The notes: generated by a model from the letters alone, not told the origin. A stretch of DNA of 64,000 bases from Microbacteriaceae bacterium (GCA_025463565.1 JAODAT010000041.1:1-64000); one strand, 5' to 3'; shown: positions 49,422 to 58,155, numbered from the stretch's first letter. Numbers and translations are program-made.

Positions 49422-50726
49422 GTGACTTCACCGACCGGGACGAAACGCCGCCGCTTCCACCCGGCGTGGATCGTCGCGGCCGTGGCGTTTCTCGCCCTGG
49501 TGGGCGCGGCCGGCTTCCGCGCTGCACCAAGCGTGCTCATGCTGCCGCTCAACCAGGAGTTCGGCTGGAGCACCAGCGTCCTATCGCTCGCCGTGTCGAT
49601 CAACCTGCTGTTCTTCGGGCTCACCGCCCCGTTCGCCGCAGCCCTGATGGAGCGGTTCGGCATCCGCCGGGTCACCACCGTCGCGCTGCTGCTGATCGCG
49701 GCGGGCAGCGGCCTGAGCGTCTTCGTCACCGCGTCCTGGCAATTGCTGCTCACCTGGGGAGTGCTCATCGGGCTGGGCACCGGATCGATGGCGCTCGTGT
49801 TCGCCGCCACCGTGGCCAACACCTGGTTCGTGAAGCACCGCGGGCTCGTGGTCGGCATCCTCACCGCCGGCAGCGCCACCGGGCAGCTCGCCTTCCTTCC
49901 GCTCATCGCGTCGCTGGTGCAGAACGTCGGCTGGCGCGAAGCCTCGCTCGCGTGCGCTGCGGGTGCGCTGATCGTGGTGCCGTTCGTCATCATCTTCCTG
50001 CGCAACAGGCCGGCCGATCTCGGGGTCACCCCGTTCGGCTCACCGGCCCTGCTTGACGAGACTCCGCCAGTTCCGGTCGTGCAGGGCGGACCGAATGCCG
50101 CTCGTCGGGCGATCAGCGCCCTGGTCCGGGCATCGAAGGTGCGAACCTTCTGGGCGCTGGTCGCCGGCTTCGCCATCTGCGGTGCGACCACCAACGGGCT
50201 GATCGGAACCCACTTCATCCCCTCGGCCATGGACCACGGCCTACCCGAGACCGCGGCGGCGGGACTTCTCGCGGTGGTCGGCGTCTTCGACATCGTCGGC
50301 ACCATCGCCTCCGGCTGGCTCACCGACCGCATCAACCCGCGCTACCTGCTCGTCGGCTACTACGGATTCCGCGGGGTGTCGCTGCTCATCCTGCCGTACC
50401 TGCTGTCGGCGACCATCCAGCCCCCGATCGTGCTGTTCGTCGTCATCTACGGTCTCGACTGGGTGGCCACCGTTCCGCCGACCGTCGCTCTCGCTCGTGA
50501 GGTGTTCGGCACAGACGGACCCATCGTGTTCGGCTGGATCTTCGCCGCCCACCAGATCGGTGCGGCGATCGCAGCGACGACCGCCGGCGTCGTGCGCGAC
50601 AACTTCGGCAGCTACACGCCGGCCTGGCTCGGTGCGGCCGGGTTGTGCGTCATCGCGGCGATCGTGAGCGGGTCGATCACCCGTCGACCGAAGGCCACCC
50701 TTTCGCCTGTCAGCCCACCCGAGTAA
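49422..50726 (+). CDS. MFS transporter, monocarboxylate/OFA-like
   Basis: 434 aa from the GTG at 49422. About 12 TM helices; FRAAPSVLMLPLNQEFGWSTS after TM1 and LVVGILTAGSATGQLAFLPL in TM4 resemble the monocarboxylate or oxalate/formate antiporter branch. DRINPRYLL is the second motif A. The substrate is unknown. The stop TAA is also the start of the -10-like element of the following gene. Confidence 0.87.
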   Translation: MTSPTGTKRRRFHPAWIVAAVAFLALVGAAGFRAAPSVLMLPLNQEFGWSTSVLSLAVSINLLFFGLTAPFAAALMERFGIRRVTTVALLLIAAGSGLSVFVTASWQLLLTWGVLIGLGTGSMALVFAATVANTWFVKHRGLVVGILTAGSATGQLAFLPLIASLVQNVGWREASLACAAGALIVVPFVIIFLRNRPADLGVTPFGSPALLDETPPVPVVQGGPNAARRAISALVRASKVRTFWALVAGFAICGATTNGLIGTHFIPSAMDHGLPETAAAGLLAVVGVFDIVGTIASGWLTDRINPRYLLVGYYGFRGVSLLILPYLLSATIQPPIVLFVVIYGLDWVATVPPTVALAREVFGTDGPIVFGWIFAAHQIGAAIAATTAGVVRDNFGSYTPAWLGAAGLCVIAAIVSGSITRRPKATLSPVSPPE

Positions 50727-50729
50727 TTT
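50724..50729 (+). promoter_or_regulatory. -10-like element TAATTT overlapping a stop codon
   Basis: Begins with the TAA stop of the MFS gene and ends 6 nt before the ATG at 50736. Confidence 0.5.
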
Positions 50730-50735
50730 CGTGGC

Positions 50736-51008
50736 ATGTGCAGAAGCATCCACACCCTCCACAATTTCGAGCCAGCCGCCACCAGCGATGAGGTGAACGC
50801 CGCCGCGCTTCAGTACGTGCGAAAGATCAGCGGATCGACGAAGCCCTCAAAGGCCAACCAGGAGGCCTTCGATAACGCCGTGCACGAGATCGCACACATC
50901 ACGCAGCATCTGTTGCAGGATCTGGTGGCGGTCGGGCCGCCGAAGGACCGGGAGGTTGAGGCCGCGAAGGCCAAGGAGCGCTCGGCACGACGCTTCGCGA
51001 TCGCCTGA
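50736..51008 (+). CDS. DUF2277 family protein
   Basis: 90 aa. MCRSIHTLHNFEPAAT, AALQYVRKISGSTKPSKAN and PPKDREVEAAKAK match DUF2277 throughout, including the starting Met-Cys-Arg. Family function unknown; members are often annotated only as small conserved proteins. A dispersed 24-bp repeat copy follows the stop by 20 bp. Confidence 0.92.
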   Translation: MCRSIHTLHNFEPAATSDEVNAAALQYVRKISGSTKPSKANQEAFDNAVHEIAHITQHLLQDLVAVGPPKDREVEAAKAKERSARRFAIA

Positions 51009-51027
51009 GCCGCTCACGGGCGGAAGC

Positions 51028-51051
51028 GGTCGAGCTTGTCGAGACCTCACC
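51028..51051. repeat. Dispersed 24-bp repeat, copy 2
   Basis: Identical over 24 bp to 2687-2710. Lies between the DUF2277 gene and the flavoprotein gene. Confidence 0.8.
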
Positions 51052-51072
51052 AACGAGTGCAATGCTTGAACC

Positions 51073-52212
51073 GTGACCGTTCTCAGCCCCGAACTCCTCG
51101 ACCGCATCCATTCCCGTGCCGCCGGCTATGACCGCGACAACGCCTTCTTCACCGAAGATCTCGAGGAGCTGAAGGCGGCCGGCTACCTGAAGGCGTTCGT
51201 GCCGAAGGAGCTCGGCGGTCTCGGGCTCAGCCTCGTCGAGGTGGCGCACGCCCAGTCGGCGCTCGCCGCCGCGGCGCCGGCGACTGCACTCGCGGTCAAC
51301 ATGCACCTGGTCTGGACCGGGGTCGCCAAAACTCTTCGCGACCGCGGTGACGACTCGCTCGAGTTCGTGCTGACGGATGCGGCGGCCGGCGAGGTCTTCG
51401 CCTTCGCCATCAGCGAGGCGGGTAACGACCTCGTGTTGTTCGGCTCTGCCACCGAGGCGAAACCGCTCGCCGATGGCGGTTATGCGTTCACCGGCACCAA
51501 GATCTTCACCAGCCTGTCGCCGGCCTGGACCCGGCTCGGCCTGTTCGGGCTCGACAGCGAGTCGCCGGATGCGCCCAAACTGGTGCACGCGTTCGTCACG
51601 AGAGACGCCGACGGCATCACAACCCTCGACGACTGGGACACCATCGGCATGAGAGCCAGCCAGAGCAATAGCACCCGACTCGACGGCGTGATCGCTCCCG
51701 CCGACCGGGTCGTGCGACGGCTGAAGCCCGGGCCGAACCCCGACTCGCTGATCTTCGGCATTTTCGCCAACTTCGAGATCCTGGTCGCGGCGGTGTACAC
51801 GGGAATCGCACAGCGCGCCCTCGAGCTGGCGGTCGCGGCGGTCAAGGGTCGCACGTCCGCCCGCACGGGTCTCAGCAAAGACAAGGACCCCAATGTGCGG
51901 TGGAAGATCGCGGATGCCGCCCTCGCGGTGGACGCCTTGCCGCCGCAGCTGGACGCGATCGCCGGCGACATCGACGCACTGGCCGACCGCGGGGACCAGT
52001 GGTTCCGCGGCCTCGTCGGCATCAAGTCCCGCGCGACGCGGACGGCGAAATACGTGGTCGACCAGGCCGTCGGCGTGGCAGGCGGCGCGGCGTTCTCGAG
52101 CTCGAGCGAACTGGGCCGGCTGTACCGCGACGTGCTTGCCGGTGGCTTCCACCCGAGCAACGAAGACTCCGTGCACTCCACTGTCGCGAACGCCCTGTTG
52201 GGCCCCGAATAG
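51073..52212 (+). CDS. Acyl-CoA dehydrogenase-like flavoprotein
   Basis: 379 aa from a GTG. N-terminal helical domain, then the FAD-contacting FAFAISEAGNDLVLFG and GYAFTGTKIFTSLSPAWT, and a C-terminal four-helix domain. The end reads SSSSELGRLYRDVLAGGFHPSNEDSVH; the RxxRD...H pattern is that of group D flavin monooxygenases and related ACAD type 2 proteins (DszC-like), and I do not see the catalytic Glu of true acyl-CoA dehydrogenases. Either activity is possible. No CoA-pathway genes are adjacent. Confidence 0.82.
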   Translation: MTVLSPELLDRIHSRAAGYDRDNAFFTEDLEELKAAGYLKAFVPKELGGLGLSLVEVAHAQSALAAAAPATALAVNMHLVWTGVAKTLRDRGDDSLEFVLTDAAAGEVFAFAISEAGNDLVLFGSATEAKPLADGGYAFTGTKIFTSLSPAWTRLGLFGLDSESPDAPKLVHAFVTRDADGITTLDDWDTIGMRASQSNSTRLDGVIAPADRVVRRLKPGPNPDSLIFGIFANFEILVAAVYTGIAQRALELAVAAVKGRTSARTGLSKDKDPNVRWKIADAALAVDALPPQLDAIAGDIDALADRGDQWFRGLVGIKSRATRTAKYVVDQAVGVAGGAAFSSSSELGRLYRDVLAGGFHPSNEDSVHSTVANALLGPE

Positions 52213-52251
52213 CGGTTGGCGCGCTCGTGTTGAGACTTGGCGGGGTCGGCA

Positions 52252-52257
52252 TACAGT
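52252..52257 (+). promoter_or_regulatory. -10-like element TACAGT with TTGAGA -35
   Basis: TTGAGA at 52230-52235, 16-bp spacer, TACAGT, then 7 nt to the ATG at 52265. Confidence 0.55.
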
Positions 52258-52264
52258 GAGCGAC

Positions 52265-53200
52265 ATGCCGCAGCCCAAGGATCGTGCGACCGCCAGGTTG
52301 GCGGCCCTGATCGATGCCGCGGACGGTCCGCCACCGAGCTTCCCGACCGTGGCGACGACCACGTTCAGCTACGACGCGGCACTCGACATCCTGGCGATGC
52401 TCGCGGTCGGTGACGTCGAGCGCGCCCTGCGGGTCGGCGCCGTGCTGCTCGACCTGCAGGAGCCGGATGGCCGATTCCGGAACGCCTACCGGTCCGGCCG
52501 CGCGCTCGATGCCGGCACCGCGACGGGAAACCAGGCCTGGGTGGGCATCGCCCTGATGCGCCTCGGCGAGGCGAGCGGGGCATCCCGCTACCGTTTCGCG
52601 GCGGAGAGTGCGGGGGAGTGGATAGCGGAGAGTCAGCTCAGTCGCCTGGGATACGCCGGCGGGATCGACGCAGCGGGAAATAGCTTCGGCTGGAAGGCGA
52701 CCGAACACAATGCCGACGCGTTCGGGTTGTTCGTCGGTCTCGGCTGGAACCAGCTCGCCGACTCGGCGGAGGCGTTCGTGGCGTCGATGTTCACCGGTGA
52801 CCACTTCGTGACGGGAACGACCGATGACGGCGCGACCCCGAATCCGCGCCCGATTCCGCTCGACGCCCAAACCTGGCCAGCGCTCGCGGTCGGGCGACGA
52901 TATTCCCGCGCGCTCGAATGGGCGCAAACGGAATTGCGGGTCGATGGAGGTGTCTCGTACAGCGACGCGGACACCAGCGCCGTGTGGCTCGAAGGAACGG
53001 CCCAACTCGCGCTGGCCTGCGACGATGCGGCATTGCTCGACCGGGTGTGGGCTTCGCAGCTGCCGGACGGCGGTGTCCCGGCGGCCTCCCGCGCCGGGCT
53101 TGCCACCGGCTTCGGTGAGACGCTGCCGGATGTCGAGCACACCGCGGCGACGGCGTGGGCGATCCTCGCCGCGACAGGGACCAATCCGCTGGCTCGATAA
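52265..53200 (+). CDS. Alpha/alpha-barrel-like protein of unknown function
   Basis: 311 aa, cytosolic. Repeated helix pairs with motifs such as LLDLQEPDGRFRNAYRSG, TGNQAWVGIALMRL, DGGVSYSDADTSAVWLEGTA and TAATAWAILAATGTNPL resemble the (alpha/alpha)6 toroids of glycoside hydrolases and terpene-cyclase-like folds. Acidic residues are frequent in the loops, but no family-specific catalytic pair is clear. Not recognised as a named family. The start is fixed by the promoter just upstream. Confidence 0.7.
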   Translation: MPQPKDRATARLAALIDAADGPPPSFPTVATTTFSYDAALDILAMLAVGDVERALRVGAVLLDLQEPDGRFRNAYRSGRALDAGTATGNQAWVGIALMRLGEASGASRYRFAAESAGEWIAESQLSRLGYAGGIDAAGNSFGWKATEHNADAFGLFVGLGWNQLADSAEAFVASMFTGDHFVTGTTDDGATPNPRPIPLDAQTWPALAVGRRYSRALEWAQTELRVDGGVSYSDADTSAVWLEGTAQLALACDDAALLDRVWASQLPDGGVPAASRAGLATGFGETLPDVEHTAATAWAILAATGTNPLAR

Positions 53201-53456
53201 AGCCCACCCACCGCTTCGAGAATGTCTGGGACACCCCGAACTGGGGAGTTTGCCGACGAGCCGGCTCGCCTAGCGTTGTGCCAAAGCACGACACCGTTGG
53301 GGGACGGAAATTACGGTACTAGGGGACGCAGCTGCGGCCCCGCCCAGGGACGACACTGGTGCGGGGCCGCTCTCGCATGCCCCGCTCTCGCATGCCCCGC
53401 TCTCGAATGCACCGAGAACCCCGGCCGAGCGACCCACTTCACCGTCGCTGGCGTCC
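53201..53456. other. Upstream region of NERD gene 1 with promoter, dyad and 15-bp repeats
   Basis: In order: dyad CACCCC-GAACT-GGGGA (53232-53247), TTTGCC -35 (53249), 16-bp spacer, TAGCGT -10 (53271-53276), GGGGGA (53299-53304), in-frame ATT (53310), and a 15-bp unit CCGCTCTCGCATGCC repeated three times (53367-53411, last copy imperfect). The frame of the NERD gene is open from here, so part of this may be coding (PLSHA repeats). Confidence 0.55.
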
Positions 53457-54176
53457 GTGCGCGAGTTTCTCAGGCTCCAGGCTGAGGCTCCCCGGCGCTC
53501 GTTCGCCGCACGAGTCTTCGGAATCGATCCGCTGGCCAGGTCCGCTGCTCACGCCTACGCCGGTGCTCTCGCGGAGGTCGAGGTCGCTGAGCTCCTCGAC
53601 CGCCTCGGCCATGACTGGACGGTTCTGGACACCGTTCCGATCGGTGTGAACGAGCCGCCGGTGGAGCATGTCGTCATCGGGCCGCCCGGGGTGTTCAGCA
53701 TCGCCCTTCGCAATCATGCGGGTGAGCGCGTCTGGGTCGGCGAACGCACCTTCGTCGCCGACGGCACCCGCTTCCCGCACCTCCGCGATGTCGAGGACGA
53801 GTCCGAGATCGTTGCCGCGCGGATGTCCGCGGCGCTGGGTTCCCGCGTCACGGTCACTCCATGCCTGGTTGTCGCATCGGCGGCCGAACTGGTTCTGAGG
53901 GAGAGTCCGAGGCCCGTCGAGGTCTTCGCGCCCACCCGGTTGGCCGAGTGGCTGGCCGAGCTGCCTCGAGTACTGTCACCCCGCGCCGTCGCCGGCTACA
54001 GCACGGTCGGCCTCACCGCCGGCACCTGGTGCGAGCGACAGCCGGGCGGCGAGTGGGATGCCCGGGTCGCCCGCGACGCCGCGAGCGATCGCACCGAGTT
54101 CGCTGCATTCCAGCGCGAGGTCGCGCGGGCGCGACGGCTCCGGTTCGCGTGGCTGCTTCTCGGAATCGCGCTCTAG
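53457..54176 (+). CDS. NERD-domain protein 1
   Basis: 239 aa from GTG 53457, or 288 aa if the in-frame ATT at 53310 is used. Nuclease-related domain: ARVFGIDPL, AEVEVAELLDRLG, VEHVVIGPPGVFSI and VTPCLVVASAAEL. In NERD proteins the Asp before HVVIGP and the following acidic/Lys positions mimic a PD-(D/E)XK nuclease; here Glu replaces Asp in VEHVVIG and the xKxK-type segment is ALRNHAG, so catalysis is doubtful. The C-terminus is a basic TM-like helix. A paralogue lies at 61585 with the D-HVVIGPPG form intact. No Shine-Dalgarno at GTG. Confidence 0.82.
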   Translation: MREFLRLQAEAPRRSFAARVFGIDPLARSAAHAYAGALAEVEVAELLDRLGHDWTVLDTVPIGVNEPPVEHVVIGPPGVFSIALRNHAGERVWVGERTFVADGTRFPHLRDVEDESEIVAARMSAALGSRVTVTPCLVVASAAELVLRESPRPVEVFAPTRLAEWLAELPRVLSPRAVAGYSTVGLTAGTWCERQPGGEWDARVARDAASDRTEFAAFQREVARARRLRFAWLLLGIAL

Positions 54177-54196
54177 CGCAGCACGGCAGTGACCGG

Positions 54197-54943
54197 TCAG
54201 CGTCCTCGGGCGGCCATGCGAACCACGAGGCTGGTAGGCAGAACACTCGCGAGCGCGACGGCGAGCTTGTAGCGCGCGGTCGGGATGGAGATCGCTTTGC
54301 CGCGGGCCACATCCCGCAGCCCCACCCTCACCACGGTCTCCGCCTTCAGCCAGAGGAAACCGGGTACGTCGTCCACGCTGGTGATGCCCATGCGACTGTG
54401 GAACTCGGTGCGTGTGAAGCCCGGCGCGATCGCACTGACCGTGATGCCACGTGAGCGGTAGAAGGCGTTCGCCCAGCGACTGAAACTCAGCACCCACGTC
54501 TTCGCGGCACCGTAGGTCTCGCGCGGTGTGTATCCCGCGACGCTAGCGACAATCACGATCGTTCCGGATGCCCGGGGAAGCATCTGCGACAGCGCGGCAT
54601 GCGTGAGCCGAAGCGGTACCACGATGAGCATCTCGGCGAGGGCCACCTCATCGTCGATCGAGTTTTCAGCGAAGCTTTTCTGCAGACCGAAGCCAGCGTT
54701 GTTGACGAGTAGGTCGATCGGGCGGACCGCGTCGCCGGCGCGCGCCTCGACCAGCGCGAGTCCGGTTGGCGACAGCAGGTCGGCCGGGATCACCTCGACG
54801 TTCACCGGGAGGGTTGTCGCCAGAGCGTCGAGCCGCGTCCTGTCCCGGGCGGTGAGCACCAGGTCGTAACCCTGAGCGGCGAGTTGGCGGGCGAATTCTG
54901 CGCCGAGTCCGGCCGAGGCGCCGGTGATAAGTGCGATGGGCAT
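54197..54943 (-). CDS. Short-chain dehydrogenase/reductase
   Basis: 248 aa classical SDR. Cofactor motif TGASAGLG, NNAG, catalytic Ser in VASVAGY, and YGAAK (Tyr, Lys). ARDRTRLD after strand 2 favours NADP. The substrate is unknown; annotation as an acyl/fatty-group reductase (DltE-like) is common for such sequences. TAGGTT lies 6 nt before the ATG. Divergent from the dienelactone-hydrolase-like gene. Confidence 0.9.
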   Translation of the reverse strand: MPIALITGASAGLGAEFARQLAAQGYDLVLTARDRTRLDALATTLPVNVEVIPADLLSPTGLALVEARAGDAVRPIDLLVNNAGFGLQKSFAENSIDDEVALAEMLIVVPLRLTHAALSQMLPRASGTIVIVASVAGYTPRETYGAAKTWVLSFSRWANAFYRSRGITVSAIAPGFTRTEFHSRMGITSVDDVPGFLWLKAETVVRVGLRDVARGKAISIPTARYKLAVALASVLPTSLVVRMAARGR

Positions 54944-54949
54944 TGGCTC

Positions 54950-54974
54950 AACCTAATGCTCCGCTAGCTAAAAT
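54950..54974. promoter_or_regulatory. Back-to-back leaderless promoters (SDR / DLH genes)
   Basis: Minus-strand TAGGTT (54950-54955) lies 6 nt before the SDR ATG; plus-strand TAAAAT (54969-54974) lies 6 nt before the ATG at 54981. Both divergent genes fit in a 37-bp gap. Confidence 0.55.
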
Positions 54975-54980
54975 GGAGAC

Positions 54981-55778
54981 ATGTCATCGATGATCACCCT
55001 CCCCGTTCCGAATGCCACACTCGCGAGCCTGGGGGAGAGCGGATTCGATTTTCCCACCGACTTCTCCGCGTACGTCGTGCCGCCCACCGGACAAATCAAG
55101 GGTGCGCTGATCGTCATCCACGAGGTCTGGGGGCTGGTCGATCACATCAAAACTGTCGCCGATCGTTTCGCCGCCCAGGGCTACCTCGTTCTCGCGCCCG
55201 ACCTGCTGAGCGCGATCGGCATCGAGGCGCAGGTGGGCGCGGAGCTGTTCACCCTTCGCAATCACCCGGACGAGAAGGTTCGCACCGAAGCCCAGCCCCG
55301 CCTGCGTGACGCCTTCGCGTCGCTCGGCACTCCCGGGTTCACCGAATGGGCGGTCGGTGCTCTCACCGCCGCGGTTGACTACCTCGAGTCGCAGGCCGGA
55401 GTCGACGGACGCATCGCCGTGACCGGGTTCTGCTTCGGTGGAACCTACAGCTTCGCGATCGCCGCAGCGGACTCCCGGGTGAAGGCGGCCATCCCGTTCT
55501 ACGGCAACCCCGGAACCGTCGAGGACTACTCCACGATCTCCGCGCCGATTCTCGCACTGTACGGCGTGAACGACGCGTCCCTCATTGACGGTCTGCCCGA
55601 GGTGACCACGAAGATGGCGGATGCCGGTGTCGACTTCACCTCGAAGGTCTACGAGAACACCGGGCATGCGTTCTTCAACGACACCAACCCGAACAGCTAC
55701 GACCCTGTCGCGGCGGCCGACGCGTGGGAGCGCGCCAATGCGTTCCTTGCCAGCAACCTCCCGTCCGGCAACCTGTAA
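54981..55778 (+). CDS. Dienelactone hydrolase family protein
   Basis: 265 aa alpha/beta hydrolase of the DLH type, with Cys as nucleophile in VTGFCFGGTYSFA, acid Asp in YGVNDASLID and His in ENTGHAFFND. HEVWGLVDHIKTVADRFA is the typical oxyanion region. The substrate may be a lactone or another ester; no catechol-pathway genes are near. Confidence 0.9.
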   Translation: MSSMITLPVPNATLASLGESGFDFPTDFSAYVVPPTGQIKGALIVIHEVWGLVDHIKTVADRFAAQGYLVLAPDLLSAIGIEAQVGAELFTLRNHPDEKVRTEAQPRLRDAFASLGTPGFTEWAVGALTAAVDYLESQAGVDGRIAVTGFCFGGTYSFAIAAADSRVKAAIPFYGNPGTVEDYSTISAPILALYGVNDASLIDGLPEVTTKMADAGVDFTSKVYENTGHAFFNDTNPNSYDPVAAADAWERANAFLASNLPSGNL

Positions 55779-55845
55779 GCGAGCGTGCATCCGACTCCGA
55801 GTTCGGTCATAGGCAAGCACAAGGTTCCGGGTTCATTCTCGCTAC

Positions 55846-56991
55846 ATGGACATCGAAGAGCAGCCGACCCCACCCGCGTTCGTCAAGCCCCGCAAGTCGC
55901 GCCACGGTGTGATCATTGCCGGCTGTGTCGCGCTGTCCCTCGGCATCGTCGCCGGCGGCACCGGGATCGCCTGGGCAACGCTCGACCACGCCGCGACTCT
56001 CAGTAGCCAGTCGCAGCCGATTTCGGGCAACACTCCGACCACGCAGAGCCCTCGCTTCCAGCCCGCCTCTCGCACGACGGCCGGCGTCGCTGCAACGAAG
56101 GCGCAGAAGGTCGGTGTCGTCACGGTGCTGTCCACCATCGACTACGACTCGAGCGAACAGGCGGCCGGAACCGGCACCATCCTCACTTCGAGCGGGTACA
56201 TCCTCACCAACAACCACGTGATCGAGGGTGCGACCTCCATCACGGTGACTGTCGAGTCCACGAACAAGACCTACACCGCCACCGTCGTCGGAGAGGATGT
56301 CACCGACGACGTCGCGGTTCTCAAACTGACGAACGCCTCCGGTCTCACCACGGCCAGCTATGACAGTTCGTACACCGCCGCTGTTGGCGACGCGGTGACC
56401 GCCATCGGCAACGCCGGCGGCACCGGCGACCTGGTGTCCGCCACGGGCAGTGTCACGGCCACCGAGCAGGCCATCACCGTGCAGGGCGACAGCACCGATG
56501 AGACGGAGAGCCTCAGCAACCTGATCGAGACCAGCGCGGATGTCGTCGCTGGCGACTCCGGGGGCCCGCTCCTGAATGCCCAGGGCAGGGTGATCGGCAT
56601 GGATACCGCCGCGACCTCAGGTACCCGCGAGACTGCGGGCTACGCCATCCCGATCTCGGAGGCGCTCACGATCGCGAAGCAGATCGAGTCCGGCAAGGTC
56701 GGTGGCAATGTCACGATCGGCTACCCGGCCTTCCTCGGTGTGGAGCTTTCCCGGGAGTCCACCGCGGCAGTGGTCTCCGGTGTGATTGCGGGCACTCCCG
56801 CCGCCACCGCGGGCCTCGCCGCCGGTGACACGATCACCTCGGTCGACGGCACGGCGATCGACAGCGAAGCCGCTCTCAGCCCGTTGATCGCCGCACACAT
56901 GGCCGGTGACAGCGTCACGATCACCTGGACCGACTCGACCGGCGCAGCGAACTCCGCGACCGTCGTTCTGCAATCCGGTCCTGCCGCCTAG
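55846..56991 (+). CDS. HtrA/DegP-like membrane-anchored serine protease with PDZ domain
   Basis: 381 aa. Cytoplasmic N-terminus, one TM helix (about 21-45), a Ser/Thr/Gln-rich linker, a trypsin-like domain with His124 (TNNHVI), Asp155 (DDVAVLK) and Ser238 (AGDSGGP), then one PDZ domain (about 285-381, SGVIAGTPAATAGLAAGDTI). It acts outside the membrane on misfolded envelope proteins. It converges with an HxlR-SARP regulator; both stops share CTAG. Confidence 0.92.
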   Translation: MDIEEQPTPPAFVKPRKSRHGVIIAGCVALSLGIVAGGTGIAWATLDHAATLSSQSQPISGNTPTTQSPRFQPASRTTAGVAATKAQKVGVVTVLSTIDYDSSEQAAGTGTILTSSGYILTNNHVIEGATSITVTVESTNKTYTATVVGEDVTDDVAVLKLTNASGLTTASYDSSYTAAVGDAVTAIGNAGGTGDLVSATGSVTATEQAITVQGDSTDETESLSNLIETSADVVAGDSGGPLLNAQGRVIGMDTAATSGTRETAGYAIPISEALTIAKQIESGKVGGNVTIGYPAFLGVELSRESTAAVVSGVIAGTPAATAGLAAGDTITSVDGTAIDSEAALSPLIAAHMAGDSVTITWTDSTGAANSATVVLQSGPAA

Positions 56992-58121
56992 CTCGAACGC
57001 AGGTCGACCACGAGATCGCTGATCATGGCGGTGGGCACCAGGCCGAGCACGTCGTGAAGCAGTTTGGTGTACCCGTCGTAGACGCGCAGCGCCTCGGACT
57101 GGTTGCCCTCGGCGAGGTACACCCGCACCAGGGCCGCGTTGGCGCTCTCGCGAAGGGGCTCGACCTTCATTGCCGCTCGTGCGGCGGCGGCGGCCTCCGC
57201 GAGTCTCCCGATCGCGGCGAGCTGGGCGGACAGCGCTTCGAGCGCGTTCATCCTCAGCTGCCGCCACTCGTCGGCTTCGGCGAGAACCCAGTCGTCGTAC
57301 CAGTCGGGGAGAACGTCGGACGACAGCGTTGCGAGCGCTTCCGAATCGAGATCCGCGAGATCGGTCGCGCCACCCGGTCGGAGCAACCGGCCGGCGAGAG
57401 CCTGCGCCGCGCGGAGGTCAACCGCCACGGTGTCGAGGAGGCTGAGGCCCGCCGAGGCGGACAGGATCGACTCGCGGGTCGAGACGTCGAGCCGCGAGAG
57501 AGCCGACCGCAGGCTGATGCCGGCGCGCTCGTCGGTCGCCTCCGGCCACATCTGCCCGGCCATTGCGATCCGTGTGACCGCACGATGGTGAAGCGCGAGA
57601 AATACCAGCAGGCGCTGGGAGCCGACGGCGAGTTCGTCGATCACCTTTCCGCCGACCCGCACGGAGAATGCGCCGAGCAGGGTCATCTCGATGATGAGCG
57701 CATCGGCGCTGACCGGGTCGTCGGGTGACACGAGTCCCGGGGTTTCGACGACTGCATCCTCGTGGACAGTGAACAGCATGCGGGGTTCCGGCGCATGCGA
57801 CCAACCGTCGGACCAGGTCGACAGCGCGATGATCACCGGCTCGAGGTTGCGGCCCTGCTCGGTGAGCCGAAAGCTTCCGGACACCTCGGTCATGAGTTGT
57901 GCCCCCACGAGCGCGGACAGGTGCGACGAGAGAACGTCACGCTCGATGCCGATGGTCGACTCGAAATCGGCGAACCCCGTGACGTTGGCGAACATCGCCG
58001 CCCGCACTATTCGCAGGCTCCACCGATCGCCGACGGCCTCGAGGGCTCGCTCGGGAGAAAAATTGTCCGCTGGAATGCGAGCGGGGACCGGGCCAGCACC
58101 AGAAGGAGGGCCAGACGACAT
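56988..58121 (-). CDS. HxlR-SARP/BTAD fusion regulator
   Basis: 377 aa. Residues about 20-108 are an HxlR winged helix (RALEAVGDRWSLRIVRAAMF, then FESTIGIERDVLSSHLSALV and GSFRLTEQGRNLEPVI). Residues about 145-245 are a SARP/OmpR-like DNA-binding domain (LLGAFSVRVGGKVI, LLVFLALHHRAV, ISLRSALSRLD). Residues about 255-375 are BTAD (DDWVLAEADEWRQLRMNALE, then AAMKVEPLRESANAALVRVY). So one protein has two DNA-binding modules of different families plus an activator-type TPR domain. The 21-bp inverted repeat 6 nt upstream suggests autoregulation. Likely targets are its own gene and neighbouring envelope genes (inference). Confidence 0.88.
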   Translation of the reverse strand: MSSGPPSGAGPVPARIPADNFSPERALEAVGDRWSLRIVRAAMFANVTGFADFESTIGIERDVLSSHLSALVGAQLMTEVSGSFRLTEQGRNLEPVIIALSTWSDGWSHAPEPRMLFTVHEDAVVETPGLVSPDDPVSADALIIEMTLLGAFSVRVGGKVIDELAVGSQRLLVFLALHHRAVTRIAMAGQMWPEATDERAGISLRSALSRLDVSTRESILSASAGLSLLDTVAVDLRAAQALAGRLLRPGGATDLADLDSEALATLSSDVLPDWYDDWVLAEADEWRQLRMNALEALSAQLAAIGRLAEAAAAARAAMKVEPLRESANAALVRVYLAEGNQSEALRVYDGYTKLLHDVLGLVPTAMISDLVVDLRSS

Positions 58122-58126
58122 ATGGT

Positions 58127-58155
58127 CACCACGTTCTACTTGTGGTGCAATCTTA
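58127..58155 (-). promoter_or_regulatory. Promoter and inverted repeat of the fusion regulator
   Basis: -10-like TAAGAT (minus strand, 58150-58155) is followed by CACCAC-N9-GTGGTG (58127-58147), which covers the expected transcription start and the ribosome-binding region. Confidence 0.55.

Noticed and set aside
53222-53485. Plus-strand 87-aa frame including the 15-bp repeats
   Set aside because: It is in a different frame from the NERD protein, which is open through the same region; no domain or ribosome-binding site.
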